From contig JBMNGG010000003.1 of NCBI GenBank assembly GCA_050949705.1, forward strand, positions 124,001 through 188,000: DNA of 64,000 nt, given 5' to 3'. Position 1 is the stretch's first letter. Every line of letters starts with the position of its first letter. Source of the DNA: JBMNGG01 sp050949705. GTDB taxonomy: Bacteria; Bacillota; Thermosediminibacteria; Thermosediminibacterales; Tepidanaerobacteraceae. Both the position numbers and the translations under genes were made by a program. A model generated the notes under the pieces. That model did no database searches and was not told where the DNA came from. It was given only the letters and a program-made list of their open reading frames with translations. This document shows, piece by piece, positions 17,634-25,360 of the stretch.

Positions 17634-19826
17634 ATGGGCATTTATGAGGTATTAAAGACCTATTTCGGATATGACAATTTTAAAAAAGGGCAAGAAAAAC
17701 TTGTGAATGGGATTATCACTGGCAGGGATGTTTTGGGAATAATGCCCACAGGTGGAGGGAAATCTCTTTGTTATCAGTTGCCTGCAACTGTTTTAGAAGG
17801 TGTAACTATAGTTATCTCTCCACTTATTTCATTAATGAAAGACCAGGTAGACTCTCTGGATGAAATGGGTTTATCGGGAACTTTTATTAACAGCACTCTG
17901 GATTATGATGAATTTATCAAAAGGCTCGATGGGATACGAAAGGGCAAATACAAAATGGTATATGTAGCACCAGAGCGCTTAAACACCAGTTTATTTTTGA
18001 ATCTGTCAAAGGATATTAAGATTTCTCTGGTAGCTATTGATGAAGCTCACTGTATAAGCCAATGGGGACACGACTTTAGACCTAGCTATCTGGAGATACC
18101 AAAATTCATAAACTCACTTGACCCCCGACCTACCGTGGCAGCTTTTACGGCTACAGCCACCGCGGAGATTGTTCAGGAAATAAAGAAACTAATAGGTTTG
18201 AAAAATCCGCTTAAAATCATAACAGGGTTTGACAGACCAAATCTGTTTTACCAAGTTGTAAAACCCAGTAACAAATTCTCATACTTGTTAAACTACCTGA
18301 AAAACAATTATATTAATGACTCCGGAATAATATACTGCGCCACCAGGAAAACTGTGGAATCTTTAGCGAGTAAACTCCCAAGTTATGGTATTTCTACGGT
18401 TGGATATCATGGTGGTATGAGCCCTGAAATCAGGCAAAAGAATCAAGACGATTTCATGCTTGACAGAGTTAGAATAATAGTTGCTACGAATGCCTTTGGT
18501 ATGGGTATAGACAAGCCTGATATAAGATTTGTGATTCATTACAATATGCCAAAAAACATGGAGGCTTATTATCAGGAGGCCGGTAGAGCAGGTCGAGATG
18601 GAGAAAAAAGTGACTGTATTTTAATGTACTCTCCGGCAGATATAGTTAAACAAAAGATTTTAATTCAAAGTGAAAACCTCTCTCATGAGCGGGAGACAGC
18701 CATGTATGAAAATCTCCAGTATCTAGTGGATTACTGCCACACTGATGATTGTCTCAGAAAAAAGATACTAATCTACTTTGGTGAAGATACCCAAGAGGAG
18801 AAATGTCATAATTGTAGCAACTGCCTAGATCAATCAGAAAAGGTGGATGTAACAATAGAGGCTCAGAAAATACTGTCATGCATATATAGAGTAAATCAAA
18901 GCTATGGGGTAAACACTGTAATACAGGTGTTGAGAGGCTCAAAGAATAAAAAGATACTGGAATGGGGTCTAAACAAAACTTCCACATATGGAATTATGCA
19001 GCAATACAGTAATGATGCTATAAAAGAAATGATAATGACTTTAATTTCCCAAGGATATATTCACATAACAGCCGATAAATTTCCTATTTTAAAACTTACT
19101 GCTGCAGCCCGTGAAATATTAAGTGGTAAAACAAAATTTTATCATAAAAAAGATTTGCTGCATAGGTCCGAAACATCGAAAGAAGGGGATGGATTATCTC
19201 CTAATCAAATAAATGAGAACGTTGATAAAGAGCTATTTGAGCGACTTAGACAATTAAGACAGACTATAGCTAAAGAAAAAGATCTTCCACCATACATAAT
19301 CTTTCACGACTCCAGCTTAAAGGAAATGGCTGCATATATGCCCCAAAATCAAGAAGAATTCTTTAGAATAAAAGGTGTAGGAAAGAAAAAATACGATAGT
19401 TATGGCGAGGAATTTATTAATCTTATAAATGAATATATTGTGGAAGAAGGTTTAGATGTCGGTGAGATTAGGCGACAGTTAATAGATACTATAACAGCCG
19501 CCAGTTCAATAGATAGACTTAAGGAAGATACTGAAACTAATCGCTATGAACAGACTTATAACTTTTATCTTAAGGGTTTATCTCTAAAAGAAATAGCCCT
19601 TGAAAGAAATCTTACACAAAACACCATAATTAATCATCTATCTAGATGTGAAAAACAGGGCAAAACTATTGATTGGTCAAGGTTTATTGAGCCTGAAAAG
19701 GAAGAGCAAATTATTGAAATGATTGAGAAAGTTGGAAACGAAAAACTAAAGCCTATCAAAGAGGCCTTGCCTCAAGATATCACTTATGAGGATATTCGAT
19801 TAGTTCTTTGCAAATGCTCGCATTAA
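17634..19826 (+). CDS. recQ: ATP-dependent DNA helicase RecQ
   Basis: 3'-5' DNA helicase for recombination and repair. Walker A is PTGGGKS (residues 38-44) and the Walker B box is DEAH in AIDEAHCISQWGHDFRP. Helicase motif VI is QEAGRAGRDG. The zinc site has CLRKK, CHNC and CLD cysteines. An RQC winged helix and an HRDC domain (LFERLRQLRQTIAKEKDLPP to FFRIKGVGKKKYDSYG) follow. A further ~120-residue C-terminal part contains an HTH-like segment (SLKEIALERNLTQNTIINHL). At 730 aa it is longer than the E. coli enzyme because of that tail, which many Firmicutes RecQ proteins share. GAGGTG precedes the ATG. Confidence 0.96.
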   Translation: MGIYEVLKTYFGYDNFKKGQEKLVNGIITGRDVLGIMPTGGGKSLCYQLPATVLEGVTIVISPLISLMKDQVDSLDEMGLSGTFINSTLDYDEFIKRLDGIRKGKYKMVYVAPERLNTSLFLNLSKDIKISLVAIDEAHCISQWGHDFRPSYLEIPKFINSLDPRPTVAAFTATATAEIVQEIKKLIGLKNPLKIITGFDRPNLFYQVVKPSNKFSYLLNYLKNNYINDSGIIYCATRKTVESLASKLPSYGISTVGYHGGMSPEIRQKNQDDFMLDRVRIIVATNAFGMGIDKPDIRFVIHYNMPKNMEAYYQEAGRAGRDGEKSDCILMYSPADIVKQKILIQSENLSHERETAMYENLQYLVDYCHTDDCLRKKILIYFGEDTQEEKCHNCSNCLDQSEKVDVTIEAQKILSCIYRVNQSYGVNTVIQVLRGSKNKKILEWGLNKTSTYGIMQQYSNDAIKEMIMTLISQGYIHITADKFPILKLTAAAREILSGKTKFYHKKDLLHRSETSKEGDGLSPNQINENVDKELFERLRQLRQTIAKEKDLPPYIIFHDSSLKEMAAYMPQNQEEFFRIKGVGKKKYDSYGEEFINLINEYIVEEGLDVGEIRRQLIDTITAASSIDRLKEDTETNRYEQTYNFYLKGLSLKEIALERNLTQNTIINHLSRCEKQGKTIDWSRFIEPEKEEQIIEMIEKVGNEKLKPIKEALPQDITYEDIRLVLCKCSH

Positions 19827-19863
19827 AGCATACAGTACAAAAGTTATTTTTTGTACTAACAAG

Positions 19864-19905
19864 CAGCCTCAGCACAAAATCTCTTTAAGCTGAGGCTGTT
19901 AAATT
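19864..19905 (+). terminator. Intrinsic terminator after recQ
   Basis: Stem CAGCCTCAGC / GCTGAGGCTG with a 15-nt loop, followed by TTAAATTTTT. It lies between convergent genes and could also serve the minus strand weakly. Confidence 0.85.
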
Positions 19906-19948
19906 TTTAGGTTTGGTTTGTAAAAATTTAAACATCTTTATGTATATC

Positions 19949-20497
19949 TTACTTTATAAGTTTTGACAGCTTTTTAAATTTAGGTGTTCCGGATATTTTT
20001 ATTAAGTCAAAAAGGACTGTTTCAGTATTTGTAACAACTGCTCCCATTTGGGACATTAGGGATATGCCGTTTTTAAAATTATCCTTAGTCCGGGAACATA
20101 CGGCATCTTGAACTACATAAACTTGATATCCACTGGCAATTAAGTCTCTTACTGTCTGAAAAACACAAACATGGGTTTCCATTCCTGCTACAATTATCTT
20201 TTTTCTGCCTGTTTTTTCTAGAGTAGCAGCTACTTCATCAGTATATGCAGAAAAGGTCATCTTTTCATAAGGCAAATTTTCTTCTAGATTACTACTTAAT
20301 TCTGGCACAGTTTTTCCTAAGCCCTTTGGATATTGCTCGGTTACTATAATAGGAATTTCTAATTCTTTGGCAATTGAAATTAGAATATTAGTATTATCAA
20401 TAACTTTTTTGCCATATTTCATAGCTGGAACTAATCGTTCCTGAATATCAATAACTATTAATACAGTCTCATCAGTTTTTAAAGTAAATTTATCCAA
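19949..20497 (-). CDS. Isochorismatase-family cysteine hydrolase
   Basis: A 182-aa cytoplasmic hydrolase of the isochorismatase/nicotinamidase fold. The catalytic triad is visible: Asp in VIVIDIQERLVPA, Lys in YEKMTFSAY, and Cys in AGMETHVCVFQTV. The start is a TTG placed 7 nt after a strong AGGAGG; the open frame upstream contains that ribosome site and so is not coding. TEQYPKGLGKTVPEL resembles the YcaC-like subgroup. The substrate is unknown. It is flanked by terminators on both sides, so it is probably monocistronic. Confidence 0.9.
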   Translation of the reverse strand: MDKFTLKTDETVLIVIDIQERLVPAMKYGKKVIDNTNILISIAKELEIPIIVTEQYPKGLGKTVPELSSNLEENLPYEKMTFSAYTDEVAATLEKTGRKKIIVAGMETHVCVFQTVRDLIASGYQVYVVQDAVCSRTKDNFKNGISLMSQMGAVVTNTETVLFDLIKISGTPKFKKLSKLIK

Positions 20498-20711
20498 AAA
20501 AAAACCTCCTTGAAAAATTAGGTATACCAGGACTCCCATCAATTTTCCTTGTGATTACTAGTTTGCTATTTTAAACAAAATTTTGATATTGTGTTAGCAT
20601 TACTGCCTAAGTCATATGTAGGGCGAGTCGGCTGTGCAATTCTTCTATCGGTATTTGTGATGTCATTTTAGCACAATTATGAATACATATCAACAAAGCA
20701 CAAGACCATAA

Positions 20712-20751
20712 AAATCATAATCACGCTTAATATTAAGCGTGATTATGATTT
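20712..20751 (-). terminator. 40-bp perfect palindrome downstream of gap
   Basis: Two 20-nt arms are exact reverse complements with no spacer (centre TTAATATTAA, GC segment CACGC/GCGTG). It lies 26 bp past the gap stop codon and acts most simply as its terminator. The outer ends are A/T-rich on both strands. Confidence 0.75.
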
Positions 20752-20777
20752 AACTGTCTTATTGTCTTTTTCAAAAT

Positions 20778-21821
20778 CTAAGAACCTACAACTGCTTTAA
20801 TACTTTGTCTTTCTTGACACACATCATATATATATCTAGCACTCTCGAATACTCTTGTGGCATAGCCGTATTCGTTGTCATACCAAGCCATTATCTTTAC
20901 AACCTTATCGTCAATAACCATTGTTGAAAGGCCGTCCACTATCGATGAATGAGAATCATGAATTAGGTCTCGAGATACTAATGGTTCTTCAGTATAACCT
21001 AGTATTCCCATTAATTCTCCTGTAGAAGCTTTTTTTAATAATTGGTTTACCTCTTCCTTGGTAGTAGATTTTCTTACATTAGCTACAAAGTCCACTACTG
21101 ATACAGCTTCTGTCGGAACTCGAAAGGCATTTCCGTTTAACTTTCCTGCAAGATGGGGTATTATATAACCTATGGCTTTAGCTGCACCTGTGGTAGTAGG
21201 AATAATAGATAGAGCCGCACCCCTAGCCCGCCGCAAATCCTTATGAGGCTTATCCATTAGTTGTTGATCAGTTGTATATGAATGGATGGTCGATAATGAA
21301 CCATTTTTGATACCTAAGTTTTCATCAATTACTTTTACAATGGGAGCAAGGCAGTTAGTAGTACATGAAGCGGAAGAAATTATGTAATCTTTGTCAGGGT
21401 CAAAACTATCCTCATTAATTCCCATTACTATAGTATTATCAACACCATCACCAGGGGCAGTGATAATAACACGTTTTGCACCGGCTTTAAGATGTTTTGA
21501 TGCGGCTGCCCCGTTCCTAAATATTCCGGTAGATTCAATTACAATATCAATGCCCAGTTTTTCCCAGGGTAGCTTTTCAGGGTCTCTTTCAGAAAAGAAA
21601 TGCATGGGTTTTCCGTCTATTATTATTGCATCATCTGTGGAATCCACACTACGATCTAGAACACCATATATAGAATCATATTTAAAAAGATGTGCATGGG
21701 CTTTAGGACCACTCGTGCTGTTAAGTGCAACAATTTCCATATGGTCTTGGTTTTCCAGCCATATTCTCAATATATTTTTTCCTATCCGACCAAAACCATT
21801 AATTGCTACCTTTGGTTTCAT
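20778..21821 (-). CDS. gap: Glyceraldehyde-3-phosphate dehydrogenase, phosphorylating
   Basis: Glycolytic/gluconeogenic enzyme. The ATG follows AAAAGGAGACGAG and gives MKPKVAINGFGRIGK, the nucleotide-binding start; an upstream extension has no ribosome site. The catalytic Cys is residue 153 in SSASCTTNC, followed by HSYTTDQQLMD and the C-terminal WYDNEYGYATRV. At 347 aa it is slightly longer than average. After the second beta strand the sequence is ALNSTSG, with Ser where NAD-specific enzymes have Asp (ND), so NADP use is possible. No other glycolytic genes adjoin it. A palindrome overlaps its promoter region. Confidence 0.96.
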   Translation of the reverse strand: MKPKVAINGFGRIGKNILRIWLENQDHMEIVALNSTSGPKAHAHLFKYDSIYGVLDRSVDSTDDAIIIDGKPMHFFSERDPEKLPWEKLGIDIVIESTGIFRNGAAASKHLKAGAKRVIITAPGDGVDNTIVMGINEDSFDPDKDYIISSASCTTNCLAPIVKVIDENLGIKNGSLSTIHSYTTDQQLMDKPHKDLRRARGAALSIIPTTTGAAKAIGYIIPHLAGKLNGNAFRVPTEAVSVVDFVANVRKSTTKEEVNQLLKKASTGELMGILGYTEEPLVSRDLIHDSHSSIVDGLSTMVIDDKVVKIMAWYDNEYGYATRVFESARYIYDVCQERQSIKAVVGS

Positions 21822-21861
21822 GTATAACTCGTCTCCTTTTACGATAATCATCTATAAATAT

Positions 21862-21890
21862 TATAGCACATTATATACAAATGTGCTATA
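21862..21890. promoter_or_regulatory. Palindromic operator candidate overlapping the gap promoter
   Basis: Perfect 10-bp arms TATAGCACAT and ATGTGCTATA with a 9-bp spacer, 40 bp upstream of gap. On the minus strand the arms and spacer include two TATAAT-like -10 sequences, so a bound dimer would block transcription. The regulator is unknown. Confidence 0.5.
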
Positions 21891-22049
21891 CTTATAAAGC
21901 AAGAAAAGGAATTAGTATGCATTAAAAATCCATTAAGGACGAGCATATAAGTGATGATAAATAATCGTAATACATGCCAAGTGGTATTGTGTTAAAATAA
22001 AGGTTATATTAGGAGAAAATCACAAGAATATATAAATTAAACTTCTAAA

Positions 22050-22290
22050 TCATAGCCTTTGCTGCAAGCCGAAATCAGCGAACGCTTTCCAGTTTGGTTG
22101 GGCTCTCAATATCGGGGATGAAGAAAAATGCAAAACCGGTGCAGTTACAGGCAGGGTAGTTCATTGAGGGCGAGTGAATCGCAAAACCGGATGATTATTA
22201 TATGATACTTATATCATCATGTTACTATAGCAGAAGATGTCAAATAAGTAATATATTAAAAGGTGCATAGTAGCATGATGTGTCATAAGT
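22050..22290 (+). ncRNA. Candidate structured non-coding RNA of unknown family
   Basis: A ~600-bp gap without ORFs contains a GC-richer block with several long-range helices. GCTCTCAAT (22102) pairs with ATTGAGGGC (22163). CATCATGTTACTAT (22215) pairs over 14 bp with ATAGTAGCATGATG (22267). TATGATA (22201) pairs with TGTCATA (22281). The one non-Watson-Crick pair in each helix is G-U when read on the plus strand but A-C on the minus strand, which argues for a plus-strand RNA. A 10-nt direct repeat GCAAAACCGG occurs at 22130 and 22181. A strong terminator follows 50 bp later. I could not match it to a riboswitch or housekeeping RNA family from memory. Confidence 0.45.
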
Positions 22291-22340
22291 GAGCAAGTAA
22301 AGCTAAAAAGCTCAAACTAAATCCCAAAAGATAGACAATT

Positions 22341-22397
22341 AAATACCTGAAAGGACTTAAACCTGTTATTAACCAGATTAAGTCCTTTCAGGTATTT
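22341..22397. terminator. Strong bidirectional terminator (20-bp stem)
   Basis: Arms of 20 nt (AAATACCTGAAAGGACTTAA and its exact complement) enclose a 17-nt loop. T-rich sequence follows on the plus strand and precedes the CHR gene stop on the minus side. It fits the end of both the candidate RNA and the converging chromate-transporter operon. Confidence 0.88.
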
Positions 22398-22420
22398 GAT
22401 CCTTTTGTTATTGTAATAAC

Positions 22421-22996
22421 CTAATATAGTATAAATCCAAGCACCCCTGAAGCCATGATTATCAATATTGGATGTATTTTAAACTTCACTAAGGATATCA
22501 AGGTTAACACAAAAATAAATATGCTTTTAATATCAATAAAGTTTAATGGATTTTTAATCAAATTGCTTAAATCACTTAAAGTAATGCTATTACTAAAAAA
22601 TGTAGTCTGGGCAACAAAGATAGCTGCTGCGAAAATCAGGCCAACTATAACTGGTCTTAAACCGTAAAATATAATATTTTTTACAGGATGATCCTTAAAT
22701 TTAAAGAAAAAGGTTGATACAATCAATATAAGTATTAACGAAGGAAGGGATACACCAATTGTAGCCACAAGTCCTCCTAATACCCCGGCAGCTTTATATC
22801 CGACAAATGTAGCAGAATTTACTGCAACAGGGCCGGGAGTCATTTCAGCTATCGCAATTATATCTACGAATTCTGAGGCTGACAACCATCCGTGTGATTC
22901 GATTTCTTTTTGAATAAGTGGAATCATCGCATAACCGCCGCCAAAGCTAAATAGTCCAATTTTAATAAAAGAAGTAAAAAGTGTTAAATAGATCAT
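22421..22996 (-). CDS. chrA: Short chromate-transporter (CHR) family protein, pair 1 second gene
   Basis: One half of a two-gene CHR-type membrane transporter. The N-terminal FIKIGLFSFGGGYAMIPLI and the AEMTPGPVAVNSATFVGYKA motif are CHR signatures. At 191 aa with about six hydrophobic segments it is the short-chain form, in which two paralogous halves replace one ~400-aa protein. It overlaps the upstream half by 4 bp (ATGA). Family members are annotated for chromate export, but in anaerobes the physiological anion is not established. Confidence 0.9.
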   Translation of the reverse strand: MIYLTLFTSFIKIGLFSFGGGYAMIPLIQKEIESHGWLSASEFVDIIAIAEMTPGPVAVNSATFVGYKAAGVLGGLVATIGVSLPSLILILIVSTFFFKFKDHPVKNIIFYGLRPVIVGLIFAAAIFVAQTTFFSNSITLSDLSNLIKNPLNFIDIKSIFIFVLTLISLVKFKIHPILIIMASGVLGFILY

Positions 22997-23586
22997 TTTT
23001 TATTGCCCCTATTGCTTAATATCTTATTAGCTCTTTTTGGAAACATACGGTATATAGTAAGTCCCACAGCAGCACCACCTATGATTATATAAAAAGCAGG
23101 AACATCTGCGATTACAACTAACAAAACTGATAAAATAACGAGGATAATTCCTAAACTATCTATTATTGAAGTTTTAGCTACCTTTATAGCTGCTATAGAT
23201 ATTAGCCCTACAACAGTTGGCCGGATACCTGAAAATACAGCCGCCACAATAGGTGTATTCTGAACTTTGGTAAAGAAAATAGCAATTAGTGTTATAATCA
23301 AAAAGGATGGCATCACTACTCCAACAGTAGCTACAATGCCGCCCTTTCTTCCGGCAAGTTTGTTGCCTATAAATGTCGCAGAATTTATAGCAATAGCCCC
23401 TGGCATTGATTGGGCAACAGCAAGTATGTCTACTATCTCTTCTGCAGCTACCCACTTTTTATTTTGCACTACTTCTCTTTCTATAAGTGGAATCATTGCA
23501 TAACCGCCGCCAAAAGTAAAGCTCCCTACTTTGAAAAACGTGGTGAAAACTTCTAGTAGTAGTTTCAAACTCCTTGTTTTGTTCAT
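22993..23586 (-). CDS. chrA: Short chromate-transporter (CHR) family protein, pair 1 first gene
   Basis: Partner half of the preceding CHR protein. The ATG was chosen 5 nt after CGGAGGAAT; an upstream extension of 21 codons lacks a ribosome site. FFKVGSFTFGGGYAMIPLIE and SMPGAIAINSATFIGNKLAG are the CHR motifs. The 197-aa protein probably has the opposite membrane orientation to its partner, as in other split CHR pairs. Confidence 0.9.
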   Translation of the reverse strand: MNKTRSLKLLLEVFTTFFKVGSFTFGGGYAMIPLIEREVVQNKKWVAAEEIVDILAVAQSMPGAIAINSATFIGNKLAGRKGGIVATVGVVMPSFLIITLIAIFFTKVQNTPIVAAVFSGIRPTVVGLISIAAIKVAKTSIIDSLGIILVILSVLLVVIADVPAFYIIIGGAAVGLTIYRMFPKRANKILSNRGNKK

Positions 23587-23943
23587 TTGATTCCTCCGGT
23601 TAAGTTTTATGTAAAATAGGGGTTTTTGTTCATATAACGAGTTTAACACTTTATTATATTTTTTGAAAGCAGAGCAATCAAATGCAAGTTTTTTTAAATG
23701 CAGGAGAGCTTTTTTATCATTTGTATTCTATTTCTAGCGATAAATTATTAATAACGACTAAAAACTTAATTGAAATAAGTATAAATCTTGGCAACCTTGA
23801 AAGGCAAAAAGGCTGAAGAAATCTATGTAAAAATCATAGAAGGCAACGCTACAGGAGACGTTCCCCTCTATGATTCTAGATCACTGAAATTGACCTCAAT
23901 TATATCCACGGTTAAGGGAATGGCTTAACCTCGAATCTATAAA
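23587..23943. promoter_or_regulatory. Gap between the two CHR pairs with two stem-loops
   Basis: No ORF. One hairpin at 23832-23875 has outer arms AATCATAGA/TCTATGATT and inner arms AACG/CGTT around a 10-nt loop. A second at 23910-23930 has arms GGTTAAG/CTTAACC. They lie downstream of CHR pair 2 and upstream of pair 1 on the minus strand, so they may terminate the first operon or form part of the leader of the second. Confidence 0.5.
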
Positions 23944-24507
23944 TCAGAATTTAAATATTATGCCGATTACAGCTGCCCCCAATAGAAAATATATTGGGTG
24001 CTTTTTGTATTTATTCAGCAAAAAAAGGATCGTGGCGAACAACAAAAGAGATTTCATCTCAAAAATATCAAAAATATTATGTGTAGACAGGTATTTGTTA
24101 ATGTTAAATATTGAAATCTTGGCCACTTCAAACCCTGCGGCACCAATAAGACCGGCAACAGCAGGTCTTACACCATAAAAACCTGCCTGGACCATTGGAT
24201 GTTCATTAAATTTCATATAATAGTGAGCTATCAATACTATAATAATTACGGAGGGGGTAACAATTCCCAAAACGGCGATTATGGCCCCTGGCAAATAAGC
24301 GGCTTTGTAACCCACATAAGTGGCCATATTAATACCTATAGGTCCTGGGGTAGATTCGGATATAGCAATCATATCGATTAGCTCTTGAGATGTATACCAA
24401 TCATATTTATGGGACATATTCTGAAGAAATGGTATAGTGGCTAAGCCACCGCCTATAGCAAACAAACCGGTTTTAAAAAATTCGATAAACAGCAACAAAT
24501 ATATCAT
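23944..24507 (-). CDS. chrA: Short chromate-transporter (CHR) family protein, pair 2 second gene
   Basis: A 187-aa CHR half with FFKTGLFAIGGGLATIPFL and ESTPGPIGINMATYVGYKA. The first motif is more diverged (AIGGGLAT in place of TFGGGYAM) than in the other three copies, which may mean a different substrate or relaxed constraint. It overlaps its partner by 4 bp. Confidence 0.88.
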   Translation of the reverse strand: MIYLLLFIEFFKTGLFAIGGGLATIPFLQNMSHKYDWYTSQELIDMIAISESTPGPIGINMATYVGYKAAYLPGAIIAVLGIVTPSVIIIVLIAHYYMKFNEHPMVQAGFYGVRPAVAGLIGAAGFEVAKISIFNINKYLSTHNIFDIFEMKSLLLFATILFLLNKYKKHPIYFLLGAAVIGIIFKF

Positions 24508-25046
24508 CTAACATCAACCCTTACAATTTTAGTAATAATCCCTAAAGATATTGAAATAACTATTACAATAATGGGAGAAACTGTCAGAAAAGTAACAGCA
24601 AGAAATGATGTAATGAATAGGATAATACCCAACCAATCTTTTACCGATGTTTTTGTCAACTTTATCACTGTATTTAATATCAAAGCAGTTACTGCAACTC
24701 TTATACCTCCAAAAGCATGACCAACAACAGCATAATCCTGAACATTAATTAAATATGCTGCTATAGCAGTAATTATTATGACTGAGGGAAATACTATCCC
24801 TGCCGTAGCAGCAATGGCACCAATGATTCCTCTACGCTTATACCCGATAAATGTTGCAGTATTTACGGCGATTATTCCGGGAGTACACTGACCTATGGCG
24901 TAATAATCAATCACTTCTTCGTCAGTTGCCCACTTATATTTATCCACAACTTCCCTTTGAATGATGGGGAGCATGGCATAACCTCCGCCGAAAGTAAAAG
25001 CTCCTATACGACAAAATACTAAAAAAAGTTTTAAAAGTTCTTCCAT
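24504..25046 (-). CDS. chrA: Short chromate-transporter (CHR) family protein, pair 2 first gene
   Basis: A 180-aa CHR half. The chosen ATG (MEELLKLFLVFCRIGAF) has AAGAAGG 9 nt upstream; the longer frame starts before that site, and an ATG three codons earlier is too close to it. CRIGAFTFGGGYAMLPII and QCTPGIIAVNTATFIGYKRR are the family motifs. It is first in the second CHR operon. Confidence 0.88.
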   Translation of the reverse strand: MEELLKLFLVFCRIGAFTFGGGYAMLPIIQREVVDKYKWATDEEVIDYYAIGQCTPGIIAVNTATFIGYKRRGIIGAIAATAGIVFPSVIIITAIAAYLINVQDYAVVGHAFGGIRVAVTALILNTVIKLTKTSVKDWLGIILFITSFLAVTFLTVSPIIVIVISISLGIITKIVRVDVR

Positions 25047-25360
25047 GGAAACCATCCTTCTTGTGATTATATGAATGAGTTTAACACTTATTTGTAAAAA
25101 ATGAAAGCTTAACATTGATAATGATTTGACAAAAGCTTTTAAGATCGTAAGCCCACACCAAAGCTAAAAGATATTATTGTTCCGATTGTATTTACTCTAT
25201 TCTTATTGCAAATTATACAACGTAAATAGATTCATTAAAATTTTTATACATTTTTTGGTGGAAATGCCTCCTAAATTAAAAAACTTGTCTGATTTTATGG
25301 TATAATAGGGAAAAATAAAGAAAAATTACCAGGGATAGTTTGGTAAATGGAGGTAATACC
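25047..25360. other. Divergent intergenic region, CHR pair 2 / surface operon
   Basis: AT-rich, no ORF. A TATAAT at 25301 lies 60 bp upstream of the surface operon start, without a well-spaced -35 (nearest TTGTCT is too close). GGAGGT precedes the ATG at 25361. Nothing else recognised. Confidence 0.4.

Noticed and set aside
22050..22300. Cobalamin or other known riboswitch
   Set aside because: None of the core motifs I know for the common riboswitches is present, and the downstream CHR genes are on the opposite strand. Left as an unnamed RNA candidate. The raiA motif was considered but I cannot confirm it from memory.
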